Below are positions 7,793 to 15,167 of a stretch of 39,402 nt of DNA, in pieces. The stretch's first letter is position 1. Every line of letters starts with the position of its first letter. The notes under the pieces are model-generated. The model was not told the DNA's origin, searched no databases, and worked only from the letters and a program-made list of their open reading frames with translations. The DNA comes from Deltaproteobacteria bacterium (lineage in GTDB: Bacteria > Desulfobacterota > DSM-4660 > Desulfatiglandales > HGW-15), in the NCBI GenBank assembly GCA_016931115.1, contig JAFGFM010000225.1, positions 1-39,402 on the forward strand. The letters are read 5' to 3'. The translations under genes and the position numbers were made by a program.

Positions 7793-8842
7793 TCAGGCCA
7801 GTCTGTTCAGCGCTATCCTGCTCAGCTTGTATATGGCCTCACCCAGCTTCGGGTGTGTTTTCTTATGCATAGACATGGCAAATACTGCAACTGGCGGTTT
7901 ATTGGGCCTACAGTAGTAGTCTATAAAATCCTTGAGCGCAGCATAGAGCTCTTCCTCGGATATCTCCGGGTCAATATCCGGCGGGGAGATACCCAAAAAG
8001 AGTTTGTCACCATAGTTTTCATAAAGCTTTTTGTGGTTGTTCATGGGCTGTGGTGTCCAGGTCTGTACGCCAGCTTCTATGTACAAAGGCGCAAGGGTCT
8101 CGGTCTTTCCGCAGGAGTGCATATCAACAAAGGCACCCCTTTTCTGGATATGGAAAAGCACCCTTTTAAGTGACGGGAGGATCATCCTCCTGATTGTGTC
8201 AGCAGAAAAGAAGGGCGCCATCTGTGAGCCCCAGTCATCATGAAATGATATTATCCTGGGGCTACCATATTCCATGTATTTATCAACAAGCTTTATGTAA
8301 AAATCGGCCTGCTTATCAAAGAACTCAAGTATTGCCGCCTCCTGATCCTCATCAATAATGGCCATGGCAGCGTTTGCAAAATCCATGAACGAGATCAGGC
8401 GTTCAAATATCCCGTTCAGTATTGTAACATGGGATATCCTGTCTTCTTCAGGCTTTATACTATCCTTATAGGATTTCCAATCGTATTGATCAAGGTCAGG
8501 GAAGGTGATCGTCTCTTTCCATGTGTTCATGTCTGTAATGTAGGGTTTACCCGGTTTGCGTGTGGCACCGCCTGCAACAGGTACAAAGACCCATTCAAGG
8601 CCGAAAAAGTCCTTGCCGCCCTTGAGCCTGGCCTCATTATCAGGTAGAAACCCGCCCATAGACATACTGATGTCACTCATGGTCGGGAGCCAGAACGGTC
8701 TTTCACCCCTTATTACCATCTCATAGTTCTGTGCGGGTGTGATAGGTGTATTGTATTTTAATAGCAGCGGCATCCCGGGAAAGGGCACGGGATATTCGCC
8801 AATTACCTTCAACTCATTATCTGAAAATGGTATTCTGTTCAT
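7793..8842 (-). CDS. UroD-fold corrinoid methyltransferase, paralogue A
   Basis: With the ATG at 8842, preceded by AGGAGAG, the product is 349 residues; an upstream extension of the frame overlaps the neighbouring gene and is not credible. It belongs to the uroporphyrinogen decarboxylase-like family that includes MtaA, MtbA and the O-demethylase component MtvB/OdmB. Visible elements are SFHDDWGSQMAPFFS and the zinc-site signature DMHSCGK, in which His-x-Cys would bind the zinc that activates the methyl group or acceptor thiolate, plus a Cys near the C-terminus (YYC). It probably moves a methyl group from a methylated substrate to the nearby corrinoid protein. It follows its paralogue by 22 bases, so both share a transcript. 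The substrate is not readable from sequence. Confidence 0.82.
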   Translation of the reverse strand: MNRIPFSDNELKVIGEYPVPFPGMPLLLKYNTPITPAQNYEMVIRGERPFWLPTMSDISMSMGGFLPDNEARLKGGKDFFGLEWVFVPVAGGATRKPGKPYITDMNTWKETITFPDLDQYDWKSYKDSIKPEEDRISHVTILNGIFERLISFMDFANAAMAIIDEDQEAAILEFFDKQADFYIKLVDKYMEYGSPRIISFHDDWGSQMAPFFSADTIRRMILPSLKRVLFHIQKRGAFVDMHSCGKTETLAPLYIEAGVQTWTPQPMNNHKKLYENYGDKLFLGISPPDIDPEISEEELYAALKDFIDYYCRPNKPPVAVFAMSMHKKTHPKLGEAIYKLSRIALNRLA

Positions 8843-8864
8843 AACAATCTCTCCTGTATAATTA

Positions 8865-9944
8865 CTATCCCCCAAACTTTTTCCTGGAAAGCCTGTAAAG
8901 CTCTTCCCTGAATGCAGGGGTGAGCAGTGGCATTGCATAAAAATTGAGCATTGCAGGTTTATCCCTGTTGCAGTATTTTTCAACAAAGTCTGCGGCAGCT
9001 GCACGCTGTTCGTCCTCGGTTGCATCCGGTGGAAGAGGAGGCGGATTAATGCCTATAATCAGTTTATCTCCATATTTTTCATAGAGCATCAGTGAGTCAT
9101 TCATGAGCTGCGGGCCCCATGAATCCCAGCCTGCTTCAATAAGCTGTGGCACCATCAGCTCGATCTTGCCGCAACTGTGAAGATCGGCAAAGATACCCCT
9201 GTCATGGAGATGGTCTGTAAGCCTTCTCATTGCAGGGACAATCATCTCCTGTGCCGTTGCTGGTGAAAAGAATGGAGCCCTCTGAGCGCCCCAGTCATCA
9301 TGTATGGTGATGCCATCTATGCCATAATAATCTATCATCCGGTCAATAATGCCGATATAAAGATCAGTGAGTCTTTCAAACAGTGCCTTTACCGCCTCTT
9401 TCTGGTCTTCATCAATCAGGGCAACAACCGCATTGTCAAAGTCCATAAAGGAGATAAGCCTTTCATAAAAACCTGTAAGAAAAAATGGCTGAACAAAGCG
9501 ATTCGCTTTCTTAATGTGCTCCCTGTTTGATTCAGCAGAACCTATCCAGTCCCATTTATCTATATCAGGGAAGATGAGTTTATCTTCCCATTCATTGGCA
9601 TCTTTTAAAATGGGTGAACCGGGTTTAACCATTGAGCCGGTCGCAACCTCCACATATTCCCATTCAACACCGAACATGTCCTTTCCGCCGTAATCTTTGC
9701 GATCAAGCACATAGCTCTCTATCACAAAGGCCCTTGCTATATTATCAGGGATGATCTTCGGGTTAAACATCAGGGTATCTGATGGCAGAATCTGCCAGAT
9801 CGGGTCTCTTTTATAAAATGAGCGATATGCCTCTCTTTGTGTTACAGGATAGTTAAAAACAGGGACACCGGGCGTACCGGGGAAAAAGCCGGGGATTTCG
9901 CCAACAATCTTCAGTTCATCTTCAGAAAAGGGGATTTTAACCAT
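8865..9944 (-). CDS. UroD-fold corrinoid methyltransferase, paralogue B
   Basis: The 359-residue protein begins at an ATG with AGGAGAC upstream. It is clearly homologous to the downstream paralogue, sharing the N-terminal IPFS(E/D)(D/N)ELK start, the HDDWG(A/S)Q...PFFS element, the HSCGK zinc motif (DLHSCGK here) and the YGDKL...GI(N/S)PP segment. It differs in the region that shapes the substrate pocket (GIDGITIHDDWG versus GSPRIISFHDDWG), so the pair may handle different methyl donors or form a heteromer. It would act as the first methyltransferase of an O-demethylase-like system. A strong terminator-like hairpin separates it from the corrinoid gene upstream, so expression may be uncoupled from that gene. 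Confidence 0.82.
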   Translation of the reverse strand: MVKIPFSEDELKIVGEIPGFFPGTPGVPVFNYPVTQREAYRSFYKRDPIWQILPSDTLMFNPKIIPDNIARAFVIESYVLDRKDYGGKDMFGVEWEYVEVATGSMVKPGSPILKDANEWEDKLIFPDIDKWDWIGSAESNREHIKKANRFVQPFFLTGFYERLISFMDFDNAVVALIDEDQKEAVKALFERLTDLYIGIIDRMIDYYGIDGITIHDDWGAQRAPFFSPATAQEMIVPAMRRLTDHLHDRGIFADLHSCGKIELMVPQLIEAGWDSWGPQLMNDSLMLYEKYGDKLIIGINPPPLPPDATEDEQRAAAADFVEKYCNRDKPAMLNFYAMPLLTPAFREELYRLSRKKFGG

Positions 9945-9995
9945 AGGAAGTCTCCTCAGTATGATCAGTATAAAAGGAAGGGTAAAACAATAAAA

Positions 9996-10030
9996 AAATC
10001 TGTCCCGCCAGTTATAAACGGGACAGATTT
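9996..10030 (-). terminator. Intrinsic terminator after the corrinoid protein gene
   Basis: Perfect 12-base arms (AAATCTGTCCCG at 9996-10007 and CGGGACAGATTT at 10019-10030) flank an 11-base loop. Read on the minus strand the stem is followed by a run of seven T. It lies 19 bases after the corrinoid gene stop and before the paralogue B methyltransferase, so it should cut or reduce read-through into the methyltransferases. Confidence 0.85.
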
Positions 10031-10048
10031 AAATAAAAATATTCCAGA

Positions 10049-10681
10049 CTAGGCAATAATACTTTTTGCCAGGTCGGCTGCAGATGCTGCATCCTCTGCA
10101 TAGCCGTGAGCGCCTATTTCATCAGCATAAGCCTTTGTGATCGGGGCGCCGCCAACAATTATCTTTACCTTCTCCTTGAGACCTGCATCAATAAGACCCT
10201 TTACTGTATCTAACAGGGCCGGCATGGTTGTGGTAAGAAGACATGAAAGGGCAACAATCTTGCACTCAGGGGTTGAGTTGATGGCTTCGATAAACTTGTC
10301 TGTTGATACGTCAACGCCAAGGTCTATCACCTTGAAACCTGCTGATTCGATCATCAGTGTTACGAGGTTCTTGCCTATATCATGAAGGTCACCTGCTACT
10401 GTACCGATTATGCATGTTCCTAATGATACAGAGGCCTGGCTTGCAAGCAGTGGCTGTAATACCTCAACACCCTTCTTCATTGTATGGGCTGCCATAAGCA
10501 TTTCAGGAACAAATATCTCTGACCTCTTGAATTTGTCACCAACAATAGCCATTGCGGCTATCATGGTATCAAGTATCAGTGTTGCTTCGTTGCCTTCTGC
10601 AAGAGCGCCTTTTACAGCCTCAGCTATCAGTTTCTGTTTTCCTTTTTCGGTAAGTTCTTTTACTTCTGCTAATTTAGACAT
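10049..10681 (-). CDS. Corrinoid (methyl-carrier) protein, MtaC/MtvC type
   Basis: The 210-residue protein has the two-domain layout of methyltransferase corrinoid carriers. A helical cap (residues 1-85) is followed by a Rossmann-like B12-binding domain. The cobalamin signature D-x-H-x-x-G is present as Asp98-Leu-His100-Asp-Ile-Gly103 (GDLHDIGKNLV); His100 is the expected lower axial cobalt ligand. The accompanying S-x-L (VALSCLL) and GG (IIVGGAP) motifs are also present. It would accept a methyl group from the UroD-fold enzymes and give it to the AcsE-like methyltransferase; the ferredoxin-ASKHA activator would repair oxidised cobalt. A GGGAGG site precedes the start. Its leader contains the relic of a second AcsE-like gene. 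Confidence 0.92.
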   Translation of the reverse strand: MSKLAEVKELTEKGKQKLIAEAVKGALAEGNEATLILDTMIAAMAIVGDKFKRSEIFVPEMLMAAHTMKKGVEVLQPLLASQASVSLGTCIIGTVAGDLHDIGKNLVTLMIESAGFKVIDLGVDVSTDKFIEAINSTPECKIVALSCLLTTTMPALLDTVKGLIDAGLKEKVKIIVGGAPITKAYADEIGAHGYAEDAASAADLAKSIIA

Positions 10682-10682
10682 T

Positions 10683-10975
10683 TAATGCCTCCCTTTTCTA
10701 TTATTGTTTTTTAAACTGAACAATTCTGCTCTGTACGCATTGATAAATTCCAGACAGAAATCATCCTTCTTAAGCAGTATCTCTCTAGCGTAAACAGACC
10801 CGGCATATCCCTGGTGGGCGGGTCTGGAATTGCGCTGTGCATTCCCGTGTTCATTGCCAGCATAAGAAATGCCTGATTAATATTTTCCTGCTGGCAGAGC
10901 GAATGAGATACTGCTCAATCCGCCGGTTACATGTATCCTTGGATACATTTCCTCAAAATTATTTAGTCCATTACA
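10683..10975 (-). pseudogene. Decayed 3' end of a methyl-THF:corrinoid methyltransferase
   Basis: The minus-strand text upstream of the corrinoid gene can be read, with at least two frame changes, as a damaged AcsE-like C-terminus. One frame gives YPRIHVTGGLSSISFALPAG, a second gives NQAFLMLAMNTGMHSAIPDP then RDMPGLFT, and the first frame resumes with AREILLKKDDFCLEFINAYR. These line up in order with YPTIHVTGAASNVSFNLPAR, NQAFVVVAMTAGMDSVILDP, KDMRGMIF and FCIDYINAYR of the intact gene at 13856-14671. Stops interrupt every frame. The relic ends at a stop that directly abuts the corrinoid ATG, which suggests an ancestral methyltransferase-corrinoid gene pair. Confidence 0.8.
10931..10948. promoter_or_regulatory. 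Perfect 8-2-8 dyad near the predicted transcript start
   Basis: ATGTATCC and GGATACAT are exact inverted repeats separated by TT. The centre lies about 20 bases downstream of the predicted -10 box on the minus strand, where a repressor could block initiation. The same bases also encode the YPRIH stretch of the relic gene, so the symmetry could be a coding accident. Confidence 0.4.
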
Positions 10976-10988
10976 TCAATAATGTCAA
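10960..10988 (-). promoter_or_regulatory. Predicted promoter of the corrinoid gene
   Basis: On the minus strand TTGACA (10988-10983) is followed after exactly 17 bases by TAAATA (10965-10960). The -10 box overlaps the upstream end of the decayed methyltransferase, so the transcript would carry about 270 bases of relic sequence as leader. I saw no cobalamin riboswitch signature in this leader. Confidence 0.55.
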
Positions 10989-11143
10989 CGTTTTAAGATA
11001 TACAAGAAACACTTTTACATGTAAGGCATTAAATTTTTAAATATAGGCACATAACTTATTTAAAAAACCCATATCTTGTATAGATGATTATCATGATGAT
11101 ACCATCTATGGAAAAACCTGAAAAAGGTTTTACTGATAACCCC

Positions 11144-11172
11144 TTGACGGAGTTAATATTTTTACCTATTGT
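11144..11172 (+). promoter_or_regulatory. Predicted promoter of the DUF1573-yqeB operon
   Basis: TTGACG (11144-11149), a 17-base AT-rich spacer and TATTGT (11167-11172) form a plausible sigma-70 promoter about 100 bases before the ATG at 11271. The surrounding 230 bases are AT-rich and contain nothing else recognised. Confidence 0.45.
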
Positions 11173-11270
11173 TTAAAAAAAATGATCCCCATATGAAAAA
11201 AATAGATTAACATATTATTAGATGCTATGTTTGAACAAGGTTTTCATAGTTTGGAAAAGGAATTTTTAAG

Positions 11271-11984
11271 ATGAAAAAACTCAATATGAAACTTAATATC
11301 AGTTATTTTTTATATACCCTTATGATATTCAGTATTTTACTGACAGCAGGTGTTCCGGGTACCACCTTTTCGGCACCTGCCGGTTTTGTTGATGAAAAGC
11401 TCTTTAATTTCGGAACAATCCTTGAAGGTACAGATGTGCCTCATAATTTTATTATTGAAAATCGTGGTGATTCAACCCTAAGGGTGTTAAAGGTAAAATC
11501 CAATTGTGCATGTGCAGTTGCATCCTTCACCGAAGAGGTAGCACCGGGCAGTAAAGGCACTATCTCCGTGATTTTTGACAGCAGGGGATCAGGCGGCCAG
11601 GATGTGGAACATAAGATACGCGTGGAAACTGATGACCCGGATAAAGGGGAGATAGACCTTGCGATTGCAGGGCATGTAGACCCCATATTGATTATCAGGC
11701 CTGATGTGGTAATCCTTTCTGGCAGGGAGGGTGAAGATCTGAAAGCTGAGGTTTTGATAACTCATGACATCAGGCATCCTTTAAGGGTAATCTCAGCCGA
11801 ATCAAAAAGGGGAAATATCTCTGTTAAACTCACCGAGGAAAAGGATTCTGACCAGAACAAATATATGGTTAAGGTTACAAGCTTAAAAAAGGAAAAAGGG
11901 AAATTCGGAGATTATATATCACTGAAAACAGACAGCAACGTATATCCCAGCAAACAGATAAGGGTTAAAATAGAGATAAATTAA
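11271..11984 (+). CDS. Secreted DUF1573 (Ig-like) protein
   Basis: The 237-residue product has a long hydrophobic signal sequence (about residues 8-35, ending TTFSA) and then a DUF1573/HYDIN-like immunoglobulin-fold domain. The pattern is typical: FNFGTILEG near the domain start, FIIENRGDSTLRVLKV, a Cys-rich SNCACAV where family members carry C-x-C, PG(S)KGTISV, and VETDDPD near the end. A second, less conserved beta domain fills the C-terminal half. Such proteins are periplasmic or surface-exposed and their function is mostly unknown. AAAAGG precedes the start. The yqeB gene follows after 5 bases, so the two are co-transcribed although no functional link is known. Confidence 0.8.
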   Translation: MKKLNMKLNISYFLYTLMIFSILLTAGVPGTTFSAPAGFVDEKLFNFGTILEGTDVPHNFIIENRGDSTLRVLKVKSNCACAVASFTEEVAPGSKGTISVIFDSRGSGGQDVEHKIRVETDDPDKGEIDLAIAGHVDPILIIRPDVVILSGREGEDLKAEVLITHDIRHPLRVISAESKRGNISVKLTEEKDSDQNKYMVKVTSLKKEKGKFGDYISLKTDSNVYPSKQIRVKIEIN

Positions 11985-11989
11985 AGGTA

Positions 11990-12793
11990 ATGAATAAAAA
12001 CAATACAATCTTAATAAAAGGTGCCGGAGAAAAGGCAAGCGCTGTGGCATGGGGGCTCTTCTCCCATGGGTTTAAAAGGCTTATAATGACAGATATAGAA
12101 AATCCCCTGGCAGAAAGAAGGGGTGTCTGTTTTTCCGAGGCGGCATTTGAGCAGGGAAAAGAGATAGAGGGGGTCAGGGTTGAAAGATCCGACCTCTCTA
12201 TTGATTCCATAAATTCTATTTTTTCAAAGGGGATAATACCTCTCCTTGTATCCCCCGATGAGACGCTGTTACAGGGTATACACCCCGACATTATTGTTGA
12301 CAGCATCATGGCAAAAAGGAACACAGGTACATCCATAGAGCAGGCGCCACTTGTGATAGCCCTTGGCCCGGGCTTTAATGCCGGAAAAGAGGCGCATTAT
12401 GTCATTGAAACAAACCCCAATATCCCGGCCCTTGGCACTATCATAGAATCAGGATATGCGGAACAACACACAGGCATACCCACAGAGGTGCGTGGTAAAT
12501 CGGTTGAAAGGCTTTTATTAGGCCCCGGAACCGGCGTGCTTTATGCCCTTATGGATATTGGAGACCCGGTAAAAAAAGGAGATACAATAGGGTATGTGGG
12601 AGACAAAAAACTCCTTTCGCCCATTTCTGGTATAGTGTGGGGGCTTATACGTACCCCTGCCACCGTAAAAGAGGGGCAGAAACTCGGGGATATACACCCG
12701 GGTAATGACAGCCAGATATGTTTCAAGATTACACCCCAGGCAAAAAAAATCACTGCCGGGGTGATCGGCGCTATCGTAAGAAGATATCTTTAG
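11990..12793 (+). CDS. yqeB: YqeB, selenium-dependent molybdenum hydroxylase maturation protein
   Basis: The 267-residue protein matches the YqeB/EF2563 family, which marks genomes with selenium-dependent molybdenum hydroxylases. The N-terminal part is a nucleotide-binding-like fold (ILIKGAGEKASAVAWGLF). The middle carries ALGPGFNAGKEAHYVIET and the ALGTIIESG segment. The C-terminal half looks like a biotinyl-lipoyl-type beta barrel (GDPVKKGDTIGYVG...SPISGIVWGLI). Genes usually found with yqeB (yqeC, mocA-like, selD) are absent here. A molybdenum hydroxylase operon lies about 24 kb away on the other strand and is a possible client. The exact biochemical step is not established. Confidence 0.85.
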   Translation: MNKNNTILIKGAGEKASAVAWGLFSHGFKRLIMTDIENPLAERRGVCFSEAAFEQGKEIEGVRVERSDLSIDSINSIFSKGIIPLLVSPDETLLQGIHPDIIVDSIMAKRNTGTSIEQAPLVIALGPGFNAGKEAHYVIETNPNIPALGTIIESGYAEQHTGIPTEVRGKSVERLLLGPGTGVLYALMDIGDPVKKGDTIGYVGDKKLLSPISGIVWGLIRTPATVKEGQKLGDIHPGNDSQICFKITPQAKKITAGVIGAIVRRYL

Positions 12794-12892
12794 ATTTTGA
12801 TTCATACGACATGGCAGAAGCCTGGTGCAGGTAGACTATCCAGAAATGTCATATATTTTAATAAAACAACAATAAATTGGAGTTATTTTCAA

Positions 12893-12921
12893 TTGACATA
12901 CAACTCCGAACTCCATATACT
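12893..12921 (+). promoter_or_regulatory. Strong predicted promoter of the porin-like gene
   Basis: TTGACA (12893-12898), an exact 17-base spacer and TATACT (12916-12921) make a near-consensus promoter about 65 bases before the ATG. The -35 region shares ATTTTCAATTGACA with the activator-gene promoter at 3564. The ribosome binding site is a full AGGAGG. Confidence 0.7.
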
Positions 12922-12986
12922 TCATCCAATTCAACCGAAGACTTGACCTATCGGCAAATTTAAACACGTATAACTAGGAGGAAAAA

Positions 12987-13718
12987 ATGTACAAAAAATT
13001 GTTAAAAAATTTAGTTATGGTTGGTCTTGTTGTTCTTACTCTTGGATCTTTGCCTGCATTTGCAGAGGATGATGACTCCCTCTCAATATCAACTGATGTA
13101 GGTGTTTTTTCTCAGTATGTATGGCGTGGCTATGCTTTAAGTGATGAGAGCATAGTTATCCAACCGTCAGTCAGTTTAGGATACAAAGGTTTTGGCTTAA
13201 ATGTTTGGGGAAACTACGATACGGATTATTTTGATACAGGAACTGATTACAATGAAACCGATATTACATTATCATATGACTGGACATATGAAATAATCAA
13301 ATTGGGAGTAGGCTACATTTATTATGATCTCGATTTTGAGGATACTCAGGAGTTTTATTTATCAGCAACTTTTGAAGGCTACCTGAATCCAAGCTTTACA
13401 TTCTACAAGGATATTGAAGCAGCGGAAGGTTGGTATGTCAATTTCGGCGTATCACATTCTTATGCTATTACAACCCTGTACAACCTGGATCTGTCAGCAT
13501 CGATTGGATACTATGATCTTAATGATGATTCCTACACTGAACTGCATGATGGAAATATTACCGCATCAATGGTTCTTCCTATTAATGACAATTTAAGCCT
13601 GACACCTTCTCTTTCATACGTTATTGGGATTTCAGAAGATGCCAAAGATAGAATAAGAGATTATAAGGGGAATTCTGATCACTTTGTTGGTGGTTTTACC
13701 TGTACCTATTCTTTTTAA
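12987..13718 (+). CDS. TorF-like outer-membrane beta-barrel protein (Gcw_chp family)
   Basis: The 243-residue product has a signal peptide ending at PAFAED, then a repeated alternation of hydrophobic and aromatic residues typical of beta strands. The opening SISTDVGVFSQYVWRGYALS matches the TorF/Gcw_chp family, in which an R-G motif follows the first strand, and the chain ends in Phe (FTCTYSF) as outer-membrane barrels do. Acidic Asp/Glu-rich turns would form the loops. Family members are putative porins of unknown specificity. Strong promoter and AGGAGG signals suggest high expression. It is monocistronic, bounded downstream by two strong hairpins. Confidence 0.82.
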   Translation: MYKKLLKNLVMVGLVVLTLGSLPAFAEDDDSLSISTDVGVFSQYVWRGYALSDESIVIQPSVSLGYKGFGLNVWGNYDTDYFDTGTDYNETDITLSYDWTYEIIKLGVGYIYYDLDFEDTQEFYLSATFEGYLNPSFTFYKDIEAAEGWYVNFGVSHSYAITTLYNLDLSASIGYYDLNDDSYTELHDGNITASMVLPINDNLSLTPSLSYVIGISEDAKDRIRDYKGNSDHFVGGFTCTYSF

Positions 13719-13749
13719 ATAGAACAGCCTAAACGCTGGCTCAATATTG

Positions 13750-13783
13750 AAACCCTTTCTGATATTTCAGGAAGGGTTTTTTT
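13750..13783 (+). terminator. Intrinsic terminator of the porin-like gene
   Basis: AAACCCTTTCTGA pairs with TCAGGAAGGGTTT (13 base pairs with one G-T wobble) around a short loop and is followed by a run of seven T. It lies 31 bases after the stop codon at 13718. Confidence 0.9.
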
Positions 13784-13803
13784 CAATCCTTCCAGGGATG
13801 TAA

Positions 13804-13844
13804 AATAAAAGGTGTCAGAGTTTTCAACCCTGACACCTTTTATT
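13804..13844. terminator. Bidirectional terminator between convergent genes
   Basis: Perfect 15-base arms (AATAAAAGGTGTCAG and CTGACACCTTTTATT) flank an 11-base loop. Runs of A and T on both sides let it work in both directions. It lies 11 bases after the stop of the minus-strand AcsE-like gene and downstream of the porin terminator. Confidence 0.9.
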
Positions 13845-13855
13845 ATTAAATAAGA

Positions 13856-14671
13856 CTATTTTTTTACTGGTGGGACGCCAAATATACCTTCTCTGTAGGC
13901 ATTTATGTAATCTATGCAGAACATATCGTTGCCAAGCAGGGCATCTGTAGCGAAAATCATGCCCCTCATATCCTTGTTCAATGGATCAAGAATTACGCTG
14001 TCCATACCGGCGGTCATGGCTACAACAACAAATGCCTGATTCATCACCTTGCGGGCAGGAAGGTTAAACGAGACATTGCTCGCGGCCCCTGTCACATGAA
14101 TAGTGGGGTAGCGAACCTTTATCTCTTTAATTACCTCAATCAGCATATTTATGCCATTTTCTGATGCGCAAAGCATTTCCACCAGGGGGTCAATGTGAAG
14201 ACGGGAAGGATCAATATTATATTTCTTTGCCTTTGCCATAAGGTCTTCCAGTATCTTAATGCGTATTGCAGCGGTCTTTGGGATTCCGTTGGCGTCGTCA
14301 CATAAGAGGGCAGCAACCTCCCATTTAGTATCTGCAATAACAGGAAAGACATCTTCTACCTTGGTCCCTTCCATAGATACTGAATTGATCAGGCCTGGTT
14401 TTTTACAAAATTTGGATATCTCTGCACAAAGTTTGGCATTGGGGCTGTCTACCGCTATAGGGGTATCTGTAGCCTCCTGAACCTGCTCTACCATCCATTT
14501 AAGGGTTTCAAATTCAATAGCCGGGGCAACTGAGGCGCACACATCAATATAAGTAGCACCTGCTGCTGATTGAACCTTTGCCAGGTTCTTTATAAACTCT
14601 GCGTCCCTCGCTTCTATCGCCTTGGCTACAGAAGGGATAGATCCATTTATTTTTTCGCCAATAATAATCAT
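13856..14671 (-). CDS. AcsE-type methyltetrahydrofolate:corrinoid methyltransferase
   Basis: Starting at the ATG at 14671 (GGAG upstream) the product is 271 residues, normal for the family; the longer frame only adds non-homologous residues. It folds as the pterin-binding TIM barrel of AcsE/MeTr and the MTII component of O-demethylases. Residues seen where AcsE has its folate-binding set are Asp43 (IDVCAS), Asp75 (AVDSPN), Asn96 (GLINSVS), Asp161 (HIDPL) and Asn199 (GAASNVSF). It would transfer the methyl group between corrinoid protein and tetrahydrofolate. It stands alone, 3.2 kb from the corrinoid gene, whereas a dead homologue abuts that gene. It probably now serves the same system from a distance. 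Confidence 0.88.
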   Translation of the reverse strand: MIIIGEKINGSIPSVAKAIEARDAEFIKNLAKVQSAAGATYIDVCASVAPAIEFETLKWMVEQVQEATDTPIAVDSPNAKLCAEISKFCKKPGLINSVSMEGTKVEDVFPVIADTKWEVAALLCDDANGIPKTAAIRIKILEDLMAKAKKYNIDPSRLHIDPLVEMLCASENGINMLIEVIKEIKVRYPTIHVTGAASNVSFNLPARKVMNQAFVVVAMTAGMDSVILDPLNKDMRGMIFATDALLGNDMFCIDYINAYREGIFGVPPVKK

Positions 14672-15167
14672 TGTTATTTCTCCGTTTACTATAAGTTTAA
14701 ATAAATATAAAACATTAAATATTAAACATACGGCTGATAATTTTGCAGGGGAAATATGCCAATTGAACCGGCAAACCTTGGAAATAACCAGCCTTTCTAG
14801 GGTCCTGTAAAGACTTCCTGTTCCTGTTTTCAGGCAATGCACTATAAAATTTCTGATAAAGGATGTCAAACCAAAATAAACTCCCCCAAGGCTGGCTTAT
14901 ACTATAATATTATCAAGCATACGAAGGTGTTGGCTGAAAAAGTCACCTTTTTCATCACCTTGACAAGGCTCTATCCGGTCAAGATTTTGACATATTTTCG
15001 CTTGGTTATTCCATTTTTATCTGTTTTTCCAAATCCCTACTCAAATCAACATGGTAAAGAATTGATTTAATTAATTAAAAACTCCAAGTCACCCCTATGG
15101 CAGGAATCTTGCTATATTATGTTTATTTACCCTTATATGGCAAATGGCAGAGGGATGAATAGTCAAT
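14672..15167. other. Divergent intergenic region between AcsE-like gene and sensor kinase
   Basis: About 500 bases with no credible gene. It must hold the promoters of both flanking genes, though no convincing pair of boxes is clear for either. Two small inverted repeats stand out: AAGGTG...CACCTT around 14923-14960, and CTTGAC...GTCAAG around 14960-14987. These could be regulator sites. Confidence 0.4.

Noticed and set aside
10682-11270. Possible cobalamin riboswitch upstream of the corrinoid gene
   Set aside because: I looked for the B12-box consensus and the surrounding conserved helices and found none; the leader is explained by the methyltransferase relic. A covariance-model search would be decisive.
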